DNA of 64,000 nucleotides from Variovorax sp. YR216 (GCF_900107745.1 NZ_FNRO01000001.1:744001-808000), one strand, 5' to 3'. Counted from the stretch's first letter, positions 17,240 to 26,586 are shown. Numbers and translations: made by a program. The notes: generated by a model not told the origin, from the sequence alone.

Positions 17240-17868
17240 GGCGTGCCCTCTGCGCGGTCGTGCAGCCGAAGCAGCGGAAAGCGCAAGGTCAGCGACTGCT
17301 GGCCGAGCGGCGACGGCGCCGCGTACAAGCGCCCGCCGAAGTCCTCGACGATGGCGCGGCATGTCGCGACGGCCGCTGGCACACCGTCGCCGTGGGTCGC
17401 CAGGATGCGGGGGAGCACCGGCTCCGGCCCGCCCGCGTCCAGGCAGTTGATCACCGCCTGCGCACCGTCCGACCGCGCCAGGACGCGCAGCGTCGCGCCC
17501 ACGGCCGGTGCGGAGCACACCTCTCGCACGATGTGCGCGAAGACCCGCCGCAGATCGGCTTCGCGCACCGCCACCGTGAGCGGCATCGATGGCACTTCGA
17601 GCTCCAGCCGCAGGCCGTGGCGCGCCAGCGTCGGCTCGTAGGTCGACTGCACCGCGCAGAGGAACTGGCGCAGGTCGAGGGTCTCGCAGACCCGTTCGCG
17701 CCGCGATGCCGACGCCGATGGTGAATCCTGGTCGCCACGCGGCTCCACAGGATCGGCGCGAAGCTCCATGTGCGCCGAAGCCGCCCGGATGTTGGCCCGC
17801 ATGGATTGCCACAGCATCACGAGGATGAAGAGAACGGCCGCGGCGATGGCGATGGCGCTCCCGTTCAT
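17236..17868 (-). CDS. Membrane-anchored, degenerate histidine-kinase-like ATPase protein
   Basis: 210 residues: one N-terminal transmembrane helix (AIAIAAAVLFILVMLW), a short linker, then a region that aligns in outline with sensor-kinase HATPase_c domains (LRQFLCAVQSTYEP, VREADLRRVFAHIVREV, AAVATCRAIVEDFGGRLYAAP, LTLRFPLLRL). No phospho-accepting H-box is visible. The N-box Asn is absent (FAHIVREV) and the G-boxes are poor (CLDAGGPEP, THGDGVPAA). It is probably an inactive or scaffold relative. It lies upstream of a tiny lipoprotein and near the OmpR-type regulator, which is on the same strand about 140 bases away. Confidence 0.55.
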   Translation of the reverse strand: MNGSAIAIAAAVLFILVMLWQSMRANIRAASAHMELRADPVEPRGDQDSPSASASRRERVCETLDLRQFLCAVQSTYEPTLARHGLRLELEVPSMPLTVAVREADLRRVFAHIVREVCSAPAVGATLRVLARSDGAQAVINCLDAGGPEPVLPRILATHGDGVPAAVATCRAIVEDFGGRLYAAPSPLGQQSLTLRFPLLRLHDRAEGTP

Positions 17869-18005
17869 GCCGCCACCTCGTCGGTCGCGCGCTTGAGTTC
17901 GCAGAATAGATTCACGTCGATTGCTCCAATGAAGATGGAGCCGTGAGCTTCACCGGCGCTTGTTGCCGGGGGATTTCGCTTGTTTGCACGCGCGTTGCGT
18001 GCGCG

Positions 18006-18758
18006 TCAGGACGAAGGCGGCTGCCGCGTGACGGCGGGGGTGAACATGTAGCCTTCGTTGCGCACCGTGCGAATCAGGTTGGCGCGCGCCTCGCCGAAGC
18101 TCAGCTTGCGGCGCAAGCGGCTGATCTGCACGTCGATGGCGCGGTCGTACGACTCGCTGCCCGCCCCCAGTGCCTGGTCGAGCAGGTGATTGCGCGACAG
18201 CACGCGCCTCGGGCTCTGGACAAAGGTGCGCAGCAGCCTGAATTCGCCATCCGACAAGGTCACCACGGCCCCGTCCGGGTCGAAGAGCATCCGCGCGGCC
18301 AGGTCGAGGCGCCAGCCCTCGAAATAGACGGCTTCGGCGGCCTCGTCGGGCACCGCCGCGGCAGCGACCGGAGATGCCACGGCGGGCGCGGCAACACGGC
18401 GCAGCACGGTGCGGATGCGCGCCAGCAGTTCCCTCGGATTGCAGGGCTTGGCCAGGTAGTCCTCCGCGCCGATCTCGAGGCCGACGATGCGGTCGACGTC
18501 GGTGCCCACGGCCGACAGCATGATGACCGGCGGGCCGCCGCTCTTCTGCAGGTTGCGCAGGGCGCTGAGGCCATCCTCGCCCGGCATCATCACGTCGAGC
18601 ACGATCAGCGCATAGGGCTGCGCGGCCAGCATCGCGTTCATTTCCGCCACGTTGGCCGCCGTGTCGACATGGAATCCGTGTTTCTCGAGGAACGACGACA
18701 CGAGGCCGCGGATGCCGACGTCGTCATCGACGATGAGGAGACGGGTGGACAGGTTCAC
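18006..18758 (-). CDS. OmpR-family two-component response regulator
   Basis: 250 residues from the GTG at 18758; another GTG at 18797 would add 13 residues and neither has a strong ribosome site. The receiver domain shows LIVDDDVGIR, the phospho-acceptor Asp in LIVLDVMMPGEDG and Lys in YLAKPCNPREL. An Ala-rich linker leads to a winged-helix output domain (VTLSDGEFRLLRTFVQSPRRVLSR, then YDRAIDVQISRLRRKL and IRTVRNEGYMF). It is divergent from the sensor kinase at 18949, its probable partner. Target genes are not identifiable. Confidence 0.9.
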   Translation of the reverse strand: MNLSTRLLIVDDDVGIRGLVSSFLEKHGFHVDTAANVAEMNAMLAAQPYALIVLDVMMPGEDGLSALRNLQKSGGPPVIMLSAVGTDVDRIVGLEIGAEDYLAKPCNPRELLARIRTVLRRVAAPAVASPVAAAAVPDEAAEAVYFEGWRLDLAARMLFDPDGAVVTLSDGEFRLLRTFVQSPRRVLSRNHLLDQALGAGSESYDRAIDVQISRLRRKLSFGEARANLIRTVRNEGYMFTPAVTRQPPSS

Positions 18759-18948
18759 TGAAGGCGGGAGGTGAATCGGAGCAAGGATGCGCGCCACGCT
18801 GCAACAAAGCGCAACACGATGAAATGCAGGCGCAAAACGCGCCGGGAATTATCGCGGCATTGCCTGGCCGAGCGCCGCCCCACGCGATTCCGGACCGCGC
18901 TGCCCCAAGAGCGGTGACAGCGGATGGGGTCCATGCCAGCATCCGCAC

Positions 18949-21195
18949 ATGAATTCTTCCCGCACCGCGCGCCGCTGGACCGGCCCGCCGCTTGCCCTGC
19001 AGATCACGGCGTTGCTTCTGGCCGGGCTGGGCGTCGCCCAACTCGTGACCCTCGCACTGACGATGCTGCTGCCCCCGCAGCCGCCAGCCCAATACCAGCT
19101 CGACGACATCGCCAGGATGCTGAAGGGCGACGGCAGCGCCGCCGACCGCGACCGCATGTTCGTTCGCGCGACGCGGTCCGGGTCGCCGGAACCCAGCGGC
19201 CCCGGCTGGCTGACCTCGGAGCGCTCACGCCACGATCTCGCGCAACTGCTGGGGCGCGACGATGCCGACGTGCGCCTCTACTTCTACACGCCGCTGCCTT
19301 TTGCGGGCGTGGCCGGCGCGCCGCCGCGCCCGATGGGCAGCAACAACGCCACGTCGCCGACAGCGACGCGCGCCGCGCTGCCGGTGCGGGTGTGGCCCGA
19401 TGGCTTCATGCGGGTCGACTTCACGGTCGCGCAAGGTGGGCCGGGTGGCGGCATGGGGCCCGGTGGTTTCGGCCCCGGCGGGTTCGGCCCGCCCGGCGGC
19501 TTCGGCGCACCCGGTGGTGTCGGCATGCCGGGCGGCTTTCCGCAAGGTGGCGCCGGCAACGCGCCGGCCGGTGGAATGCGGACACTGCCTCAGCGACAGC
19601 CGGACGCCGCCCCCCAGCGGACGGAAACGCCGGGTGCCTCCCCCCTCCCCGCACCGGATCCGACACCCGGACACGGCGGCACGCAGGCGCCGCCGGATGC
19701 GGGGAGCGCCGCCGGCGCCCCGGGCGTGCCCGGTGCCGCCAAGCCATCCGCCGTCCCCGAAGGCGCAGCCGCCAAGCCTGCGGCATCGGCCAGTTCGCCT
19801 TCCGCTTCGCCGGCGCCGTCATCGCCGCCCGCCGCCATGACGGCCGCGCCGCCGGGCGGGTCGATGTCGGGCGTGAGTCCCGCGCCGGCAGGCGCCATGC
19901 GAATGCCGGTCCCGGGTGGCGGCGCGGTGCTGCCACCCGCACCGAGCGACGCCGTCATCGCCGAGCCGGTGATTCGCGAGCGTCCATCCCGTCCCGCTGC
20001 ACCGACGCACCGCGAACCCACCGCGAAGGCGCCCGCCCCCTCTGCGGCCGAACCGGCGCCCGCCAATCCCGCGACAGGCACCGAGAGCCTGCACGCCCCA
20101 CAGGGCCCGATCGCTTCACCGCCCGCCAGCAAGGCGCCCGCAGTCCCGGCGCAGGTGCGGCCGCAGCCGCTCGAAGCCGAGAAGCCCCAGCCGATCACCG
20201 CACCCGCCCGCGGCCTGTTCGGGCTGGCGCCCGCCCCCTTCGTCGTCGGCGATTTCGTCGCCGCGGTGCGTCTGCCCGAGGGCGGCTGGGCCACGGTCCA
20301 ACCGGTGCCCGAGCCCTTCCCGAACGCCTGGCAACGCCGCGTGCTGCTCTGGTTCCTGGTCGCCGCGCTGATCGTGACCCCGGCGGGCTGGTGGTTCTCG
20401 CGCCGCCTGGTCCGGCCCATCGCCGGCTTCGCGCGGGCGGCGGAACAGCTCGGCCGCGACCCGCAGGCGCCGGTGCTGGCGCTTTCCGGCCCGGCGGAAG
20501 TGGGACGCGCCGCGCAGGCCTTCAACCGGATGCAGAGCCAGCTTCGCAGCTTCGTGGCGGACCGCACCGCCATGATCGGCGCGATCAGCCACGACATGCG
20601 CACGCCGCTGACCCGCCTGCGCTTCCGCATCGAGGACGTGCCGGACGATGTTCGGGCCGGGATGCTCCAGGACGTCGAGGAAATGGAGCAGATGATCAGC
20701 TCCGTGCTGGCCTTCATCCGCGATGCGTCGGAGCCCGGACCGCGCGAACACCTGAACCTGGCGAGCGTCGTCGAGGACGTGGTCGAGAACGCGGAGTTCG
20801 TCGGCAAGAACGTGCGCCTCGGCCACAGCGAGGAAGCGCCGGTGGACGTCGACGCCATCGGCATGCGGCGCGTGCTGGACAACCTGATCGACAACGCCGT
20901 CAAGTACGGAAGCGAAGCACGGGTGCGGCTTTTCGTCGATGGCGAGGATGCGGTCGCCGAGGTCAGCGACAGCGGCCCGGGACTGCCGGACGGCGAGCTG
21001 GAGCGTGTGTTCGAGCCCTTCTATCGCGCCCCGCACGCGCGCGCTTCCGGCAAGCGCGGGAGCGGCCTGGGCCTGGCCGTGTGTCGATCGATCGCGCGGG
21101 CCCACGGCGGCGACGTGCAGCTCAAGTCCGGCGCGCGCGGGCTGGTCGCGCAGCTTCGCGTGCCGCTGGCCATGAGCTTCGCGGGCGCGCATTGA
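18949..21195 (+). CDS. Sensor histidine kinase with an unusually long Gly/Pro/Ala-rich extracytoplasmic region
   Basis: 748 residues. TM1 is near 18-40 and TM2 near 465-485 (LLWFLVAALIVTPAGWWF), followed by a HAMP segment. The kinase core is intact: H-box ISHDMRTPLTRLRF with His548, N-box VLDNLIDNAVKYG near 645, G1 VSDSGPGLPDGE and G2 RGSGLGLAVCRS. Between the TM helices lie about 425 residues, far more than the usual 100-150. Roughly residues 160-405 are low complexity: a glycine-rich block with GGFGPGGFG-like repeats, then long Pro/Ala/Ser stretches. The gene is divergent from the OmpR-type regulator. Its ligand is unknown; the linker could span the periplasm or be spacer expansion. Confidence 0.85.
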   Translation: MNSSRTARRWTGPPLALQITALLLAGLGVAQLVTLALTMLLPPQPPAQYQLDDIARMLKGDGSAADRDRMFVRATRSGSPEPSGPGWLTSERSRHDLAQLLGRDDADVRLYFYTPLPFAGVAGAPPRPMGSNNATSPTATRAALPVRVWPDGFMRVDFTVAQGGPGGGMGPGGFGPGGFGPPGGFGAPGGVGMPGGFPQGGAGNAPAGGMRTLPQRQPDAAPQRTETPGASPLPAPDPTPGHGGTQAPPDAGSAAGAPGVPGAAKPSAVPEGAAAKPAASASSPSASPAPSSPPAAMTAAPPGGSMSGVSPAPAGAMRMPVPGGGAVLPPAPSDAVIAEPVIRERPSRPAAPTHREPTAKAPAPSAAEPAPANPATGTESLHAPQGPIASPPASKAPAVPAQVRPQPLEAEKPQPITAPARGLFGLAPAPFVVGDFVAAVRLPEGGWATVQPVPEPFPNAWQRRVLLWFLVAALIVTPAGWWFSRRLVRPIAGFARAAEQLGRDPQAPVLALSGPAEVGRAAQAFNRMQSQLRSFVADRTAMIGAISHDMRTPLTRLRFRIEDVPDDVRAGMLQDVEEMEQMISSVLAFIRDASEPGPREHLNLASVVEDVVENAEFVGKNVRLGHSEEAPVDVDAIGMRRVLDNLIDNAVKYGSEARVRLFVDGEDAVAEVSDSGPGLPDGELERVFEPFYRAPHARASGKRGSGLGLAVCRSIARAHGGDVQLKSGARGLVAQLRVPLAMSFAGAH

Positions 21196-21269
21196 AAGAA
21201 TGCCGCAAGGTTGCGAAACACACGGGAAACAAGGCTTGTCGATCCTCGGCGTCCCACCACCGGACCCGG

Positions 21270-22202
21270 ATGAAGCAAGTGATCAAAGACAACCTCCCCA
21301 GCGCCCCGACCCACGGACACAGCCTCGCCGAAGACATCGCGCGGATCGAGGACCAGATGCTGCGGCGCCGCCGCGCGCTGGCCTGGCTGGGCTCATCCGC
21401 CGGCGCATTCCTGATCGGCGGCTGCGGCGGAGGCGGCAGTTCGTCAGGCTCGCTGACCGCCGCGGCGACGAGCACGGGGACGACGGCTGCCACCACGACG
21501 TCGACATCGAGCAGCACCAGTAGCGCCAGCAGCACCTCGTCCGCATCGTGCGTCGCAGACCCGCAGGAAACCGCGGGGCCCTATCCGGCGGACGGCACCA
21601 ACACCTCGTCCGGCTCGACCTCCGACATCCTGACCGCCAGCGGCATCGTGCGCAGCGATATCCGTTCGAGCTTCATCGGCAGGGCCACCGTGGCGCAGGG
21701 CGTGCAGGTCACGCTGACCCTCACGCTCGCCAACACCGGCGCCAACTGCGCCGCGCTGGCCGGCTACGCGGTCTACCTCTGGCACTGCGACGCCGTCGGC
21801 GACTACTCGCTTTATTCGGCGCCGGCCGAAAGCTACCTGCGCGGCGTGCAGGTCTCCAACAGTGCCGGACAGGTGACCTTCGTGACCATCTTCCCGGGCT
21901 GCTACTCGGGCCGCTGGCCGCACATGCACCTGGAGGTGTTCAAGTCCGAAGCGGCCGCGACCTCCGGAAAGAATGCGGCGCTGACCACCCAGCTCGCCAT
22001 GCCGAGCGCCGTGTGTTCGGCGATCTACCCCTACGCGTCGACCTACACCCGCAGCGTCTCGAACTTCGCCGCGATCAGCATCCAGGCCGACAACGTCTTC
22101 GGCGACAACACGACGGCGCAGATCGCAGCCATGACGCCGACCATGGCGGGCAGCATCGCCGACGGGTACACCGCGGCAGCGACGATCGCGCTGGCGGGTT
22201 GA
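21270..22202 (+). CDS. Intradiol ring-cleavage dioxygenase-like exported lipoprotein
   Basis: 310 residues. An N-terminal segment with RRRRALAWLGSSAGAFLIGGC looks like a Tat-type signal ending in a lipobox. A Ser/Thr-rich linker (about 60-95) precedes the dioxygenase domain: ETAGPYP, GYAVYLWHCDAVGDYSLYS and FVTIFPGCYSGRWPHMHLEVF. The Tyr, Tyr, His, His set that binds non-haem Fe(III) in protocatechuate/catechol 1,2-dioxygenases can be placed. Exported members of this family are common but their substrates are largely unknown. No partner genes for aromatic degradation lie next to it. The upstream kinase gene ends 74 bases before. Confidence 0.75.
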   Translation: MKQVIKDNLPSAPTHGHSLAEDIARIEDQMLRRRRALAWLGSSAGAFLIGGCGGGGSSSGSLTAAATSTGTTAATTTSTSSSTSSASSTSSASCVADPQETAGPYPADGTNTSSGSTSDILTASGIVRSDIRSSFIGRATVAQGVQVTLTLTLANTGANCAALAGYAVYLWHCDAVGDYSLYSAPAESYLRGVQVSNSAGQVTFVTIFPGCYSGRWPHMHLEVFKSEAAATSGKNAALTTQLAMPSAVCSAIYPYASTYTRSVSNFAAISIQADNVFGDNTTAQIAAMTPTMAGSIADGYTAAATIALAG

Positions 22203-22283
22203 AGAAGCCTCCCGCTGCTCCGGCAGGCGAGAATCGCTCCAGGTTTGAACCCTCGGAGCCCCGAGTCCTGAAAGGATCCACGG

Positions 22284-22889
22284 ATGGAATCAGCAAGCGC
22301 CGACGCGTTCGACGAGTCCTACTACCAGCGCTACTACTTCGACAAGAAGACCAAGGTGGCCGACCCGCAGCATGTCGAACGCCTGGGCGACTTTGTCTGC
22401 GCCTATCTGAAATACCTGCGCGTCCCGGTGCATCGCGTGCTCGACGTGGGCTGCGGCATCGGCTTGTGGCGCGACATCGTGGCGCGGCATTTTCCGCAGG
22501 CCAGCTATCACGGCGTGGAGGTCAGCGAGTACCTGTGCAACCGCTACGGCTGGGAGCTCGGCTCGGTGGTCGACTTCCGGGCCAGGCAGCCGTTCGACTT
22601 CGTCATCTGCCAGGGGGTGCTGGCATACCTGAATCCGTCAGACCTGAAACGCGCGCTGACGAATCTCGGCGCATTGAGTGAAGGTGCGCTCTACGTGGAA
22701 GTCGTCACGCGCGAAGACTACGAGCGGGACATCGTCGACGAGAAGCTCACCGATCCGAACCTCTTTCGCCACCGCGCCGAGGTGTACCGGCGCGGGCTGT
22801 CGCGCCACTTCAAGGAAATGGGCGGCGGCGTCTGGCTGAGCCAGCGGTCGGACGTGCCGCTCTTCTCGCTGGAGAGTCCGGCGGCCTGA
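22284..22889 (+). CDS. Class I SAM-dependent methyltransferase
   Basis: 201 residues. Motif I is LDVGCGIGLWRDIV near residue 53, followed by YHGVEVSEYLC (acidic residue of motif II) and FDFVICQGVLAYL (motif post II). This is the Rossmann-type methyltransferase core without a recognisable substrate domain. The N-terminus (SYYQRYYFDKKTKVAD) is characteristic of small uncharacterised methyltransferases. No partner gene is evident and the next gene is convergent. Substrate unknown. Confidence 0.75.
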   Translation: MESASADAFDESYYQRYYFDKKTKVADPQHVERLGDFVCAYLKYLRVPVHRVLDVGCGIGLWRDIVARHFPQASYHGVEVSEYLCNRYGWELGSVVDFRARQPFDFVICQGVLAYLNPSDLKRALTNLGALSEGALYVEVVTREDYERDIVDEKLTDPNLFRHRAEVYRRGLSRHFKEMGGGVWLSQRSDVPLFSLESPAA

Positions 22890-22917
22890 AGCCTCAGCAC
22901 CGGCCGGAAGCCCCAAC

Positions 22918-23913
22918 TCACTCCGGCTTGAAGTCGATCGACTTCAGCACCTCGCCCACGCGCTTGTATTCGGCGTTCAGCGAGGTCACCAGTTCGTCGG
23001 GCGTGCGCCCGCTGCCGGCTTCGAGACCCGCATCCAGCAGCCGCGTGCGCACGGCCGGTTGCGAGATGGCCTTGAGCGCAGCCTCGCGAACGGCCGCCTG
23101 CACGGCCGCGGGTACGTCGGGCTTGGCCCACAGGCCCATCCACGAGACCGTTTCGAGCTGCGGATAGCCGAGTTCCGCGAAGGTCGGCACATCCGGCAGC
23201 AGCGGCGAGCGCTTGGGCGTGCTGACCGCGAAGGCCTTGATCTTGCCGGCCTTGATCATCGGCAGCGAGGTCGCCATGCCGTCGAACATCAGCGGCACAT
23301 GCCCGCCCATCACGTCGGTGAGCGCGGGCGTCGAGCCCTTGTAGCCCACATGCGTCATGTCGATGCCCGCCGCCTTGTTGAGCTGCAGCCCGATGACGTG
23401 CGAGACGGTGCCCGGGCTGTACGAGGCATAGCTCACCTTGCCCGGATTGGCCTTCACCCAGCTCACCACCTCGGCAAAGTTCTTAGCGGGCACCGAGGTC
23501 GCGCCGACCATCACGAGGCCGCCGCGTCCGAGCTCGGCCACGGGACGGATCTCCTTGGACATGTCGTTGCGCAGCTTGACGATGTGCGGGATCTCGCTCA
23601 CGAGGGAGCTGACGCCGACCAGCAGCGTGTAGCCGTCATGCGGCGCCATCGAGAGCTCGTTGACCGCCAGCGCACCGCCGGCGCCGGGCTTGGCGTCGAC
23701 CACCACCGGCTGGCCCGTGTCCTTCGTGAGCTGGTCGCCCAGGAGGCGCGCCACGATGTCGGCGGTGCCGCCGGCCGGTCCGGCCACGATGATGCGCACC
23801 ACCTTGTCGGGCCACTTGGCAGGCTGCTGGGCGTGCGCGGCGAGGCTTGCAACGCCAAGGAATGAAAGGCAAGCGGCCTGGATCATCTTCCGCCGCAATG
23901 GATTGGGGTTCAT
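22918..23913 (-). CDS. Bug-family tripartite tricarboxylate transporter (TTT) substrate-binding receptor
   Basis: 331 residues from the ATG behind an AGGAG ribosome site. Signal peptide MIQAACLSFLGVASLAAHA, then the Bug/TctC pattern WPDKVVRIIVAGPAGGTADIVARLL, VVVDAKPGAGGALAVNEL, DGYTLLVG, and HVGYKGSTPALTDVMGGHVPLMFDG. These periplasmic receptors bind carboxylates or similar small molecules. No TctA/TctB membrane subunits are nearby, as is usual for Bug expansions in Burkholderiales. It is the last gene of the eight-gene catabolic operon starting at 31720. Confidence 0.9.
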   Translation of the reverse strand: MNPNPLRRKMIQAACLSFLGVASLAAHAQQPAKWPDKVVRIIVAGPAGGTADIVARLLGDQLTKDTGQPVVVDAKPGAGGALAVNELSMAPHDGYTLLVGVSSLVSEIPHIVKLRNDMSKEIRPVAELGRGGLVMVGATSVPAKNFAEVVSWVKANPGKVSYASYSPGTVSHVIGLQLNKAAGIDMTHVGYKGSTPALTDVMGGHVPLMFDGMATSLPMIKAGKIKAFAVSTPKRSPLLPDVPTFAELGYPQLETVSWMGLWAKPDVPAAVQAAVREAALKAISQPAVRTRLLDAGLEAGSGRTPDELVTSLNAEYKRVGEVLKSIDFKPE

Positions 23914-23935
23914 GTTCTGTCTCCTCTTCACGGCT

Positions 23936-24946
23936 TCAGGCAGGCCAACGCAGGAGCGCGATGGCCAGTATGGCTAGAAACACGGTCTCGCCCAACATCA
24001 ATGCGACGGGCTTGAGGCCGACGGTGGCGAGGTCGCGCAGTTGCGTCTTCATGCCAATACCGGCAATGGCCGCCACGAGGAACCAGCGCGAGAAGTCGCT
24101 GCCCAGTTCGGTGAGCGCCGCCGGCAGCCAGCCGGTGCTGTTGATCGCCACCAGCACCGCGAAAGCGACCGCGAACCACGGCAGCAGCGGCGGACGCGCG
24201 CCGCCCGTCTGCATGCCGCTGGCCCGTGCGCACATCACCGCGAAGACGATCACCGGCAGCAGCATCGCGACGCGCATCAGCTTGACGACGGTGGCGATGT
24301 CGCCGGTCTCCTTCGACATGCTGTAGCCCGCACCGACCACCTGCGCCACGTCATGGATGGTCGCGCCGAGGAACACGCCCGACGCATGGTCGCCCAGGCC
24401 CAGGGCGCGCGCGATCATCGGGTAGGCGATCATCGCGAAGGTCGACAGCGCCGAGACGCCCACCACGGTGAAGAGCGTCGCCTTCTCCTTCTGCGGATGC
24501 GAAGGCAACGCCGCGGCAAGGGCGAGCGCGGCCGATGCGCCGCAGATGGCGGTCGCGCCACCGCTCAGCAGGCCGAAGAGCGTGTTGAAGCCCATGAGCT
24601 TCGCCACCACCATCGACACGCCGATGGTCACCACCACCGCCACCAGCACGAGCACCACCGGATGCCAGCCCAGCGCCACGACCTGTGCGACCGTGATGCG
24701 CAGGCCCAGCAGCGCGACGCCCCAGCGCAGCACTTGCCGCGCGGTGAACTCGATGCCCGGCTTGCAGGCGCCTTCGGCCGAGAGGAAGTTCATCGCCATG
24801 CCGAGCATGAGCGCGAACAGCATCACCGGCGCGCCGTAGTGCTGCGACAGGAAGGTCGATGCCGCCGCGACCACCGCGCAGGCGAGCACCCCCGGGAACA
24901 GTGTGCGGCTGCGTGCCGGCCACGCGGCGATCGAAAGGCTGGTCAT
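23936..24946 (-). CDS. YeiH-type (UPF0324) putative sulfate/anion exporter
   Basis: 336 residues with about ten transmembrane helices. The UPF0324 signatures LRWGVALLGLRITVAQV, LLSGGATAICGASAALA, FLGATIHDVAQVVGAGY and a late SRWFLVAAIAGIGMKT are present. Members are annotated as putative sulfate exporters because some lie in sulfonate-degradation loci (TauZ/SuyZ-type roles); experimental support is thin. Here the start overlaps the end of the CoA-ligase gene by four bases and the Bug gene follows 22 bases later. Context may point to an organosulfur substrate, but this is inference. Confidence 0.8.
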   Translation of the reverse strand: MTSLSIAAWPARSRTLFPGVLACAVVAAASTFLSQHYGAPVMLFALMLGMAMNFLSAEGACKPGIEFTARQVLRWGVALLGLRITVAQVVALGWHPVVLVLVAVVVTIGVSMVVAKLMGFNTLFGLLSGGATAICGASAALALAAALPSHPQKEKATLFTVVGVSALSTFAMIAYPMIARALGLGDHASGVFLGATIHDVAQVVGAGYSMSKETGDIATVVKLMRVAMLLPVIVFAVMCARASGMQTGGARPPLLPWFAVAFAVLVAINSTGWLPAALTELGSDFSRWFLVAAIAGIGMKTQLRDLATVGLKPVALMLGETVFLAILAIALLRWPA

Positions 24947-26586
24947 GCGAACCTCATGCCGATGTTGGCCAGCAGATGATCACCGTGGACGTCCCGCAGC
25001 AGGTTCTTCTGGACCTTGCCGGTGGCGCCGAGCGGAATGCGGTCGACGAAGACCACGTCGTCCGGCGTCCACCACTTGGCGATGCGGCCGTCATAGAAGC
25101 GGATCAGTTCCTCGCGCGTGACCTCCTGGCCCGACTTCTTCACCACGATCAGCAGCGGGCGCTCATCCCACTTGGGATGGCGTGCCGCGATGCAGGCGGC
25201 CATCTCGACCGCGGGGTGCGCCATCGCGATGTTCTCCAGGTCGATCGAGCCGATCCACTCGCCGCCGGACTTGATCACGTCCTTGCTGCGGTCGGTGATC
25301 TGCATGAAGCCGTCGGCGTCGATGGTCGACACGTCGCCTGTCGGGAACCAGCCATTCACCAGCGGACCCGCCCCTTCTCCCTTGAAATAGTTCGAGATGA
25401 CCCACGCGCCGCGCACCATCAGCTCGCCGGCCGTCTTGCCGTCGTGCGGCAGCTCGGCGCCGTCTTCGCCGACGATCTTCATGTCGATGCCGAACACCGA
25501 GCGGCCCTGCTTCGACTGGATCGCGAGGCGCTCGGCCGCATCCAGCGACTGGTGGCACGGCTTGAGCGTGCACACGGTGCCGACCGGGCTCAGCTCGGTC
25601 ATGCCCCAGGCGTGCAGGACCTGCACGTCGTAGCGGTCCTGGAAGGCGCGCATCATCGCCGGCGGGCAGGCCGAGCCGCCGATGATCGTGCGACGCATGG
25701 TGCTGAAGTGCAGGTCGTTGCTCTCGACATGCGCGAGCAGGCCCTGCCACACGGTGGGCACGCCGGCCGAGACCGTGACGCCTTCGGCTTCGAAGAGGTC
25801 GTGCAGCGACTTGCCGTCGAGCCACGGGCCCGGGAACACCAGCTTGGCGCCGACCATGCACGCGATGTACGGCAGGCCCCACGCGTTGACGTGGAACATC
25901 GGCACCACCGGCAGGATCACGTCCTTGGCCGAGCAGTTCAGCGCATCGGGCAGCGCGGCGGCGTAGGTGTGCAGCATCGTCGAGCGATGGCTGTAGAGCG
26001 CGCCCTTGGGGTTGCCCGTGGTGCCCGAGGTGTAGCAGAGGGACGAAGCGGCCTTCTCGTCGAACACCGGCCATTCGAAGTCCGCCGTGTGGTCGTCGAT
26101 CAGGTCTTCGTAGCACAGCAGGTTCGGCACCTTCGACGAAGCCGGCATGTGCGCGCGGTCGGTCATCACGACGAAAGCCTTGATGGTCGAGACGCGCGAG
26201 GCCACGGCCTCGATCAGCGGCAGGAAGGTCAGGTCGAAGAAGAGGATCTCGTCCTCGGCATGGTCGGCGATCCACACCACCTGGTCGGGGTGCAGGCGCG
26301 GGTTGAGCGTGTGCAGCACCGCGCCGGAGCCGGAGACCGCGTAGTACAGCTCCATGTGGCGATAGCCGTTCCAGGCCAGCGTGGCGACGCGTTCGCCCTG
26401 CTCGATGCCGCGTGCGGCGAGCGCATTGGCGAGGCGGCGCGCGCGCTGGCCCATGTCGCGGTAGGTGTAGCGGTGCACGTCGCCTTCGACGCGGCGCGAG
26501 ACGATCTGCTGTTCGCCGTGATGGCGTTCGGCGTGGGTGAGGAGGCTGGAGATCAGCAGGGGCTGATCCATCATCAATCCGTTCAT
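24943..26586 (-). CDS. Acyl-CoA synthetase (AMP-forming), long/medium-chain type
   Basis: 547 residues covering the full ANL enzyme. Motifs: P-loop CYTSGTTGNPKGALYSHRS near residue 190, VVPMFHVNAWGLPY, HAWGMTELSPVG, GWFPTGDVSTID and ITDRSKDVIKSGGEWIGSIDLE, ending in LGATGKVQKNLLRD with the catalytic Lys. The pattern is that of fatty-acid and 3-methylmercaptopropionyl-CoA ligases (DmdB-like). It activates a carboxylate for the operon's pathway and overlaps the exporter gene downstream. Substrate unknown. Confidence 0.88.
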   Translation of the reverse strand: MNGLMMDQPLLISSLLTHAERHHGEQQIVSRRVEGDVHRYTYRDMGQRARRLANALAARGIEQGERVATLAWNGYRHMELYYAVSGSGAVLHTLNPRLHPDQVVWIADHAEDEILFFDLTFLPLIEAVASRVSTIKAFVVMTDRAHMPASSKVPNLLCYEDLIDDHTADFEWPVFDEKAASSLCYTSGTTGNPKGALYSHRSTMLHTYAAALPDALNCSAKDVILPVVPMFHVNAWGLPYIACMVGAKLVFPGPWLDGKSLHDLFEAEGVTVSAGVPTVWQGLLAHVESNDLHFSTMRRTIIGGSACPPAMMRAFQDRYDVQVLHAWGMTELSPVGTVCTLKPCHQSLDAAERLAIQSKQGRSVFGIDMKIVGEDGAELPHDGKTAGELMVRGAWVISNYFKGEGAGPLVNGWFPTGDVSTIDADGFMQITDRSKDVIKSGGEWIGSIDLENIAMAHPAVEMAACIAARHPKWDERPLLIVVKKSGQEVTREELIRFYDGRIAKWWTPDDVVFVDRIPLGATGKVQKNLLRDVHGDHLLANIGMRFA

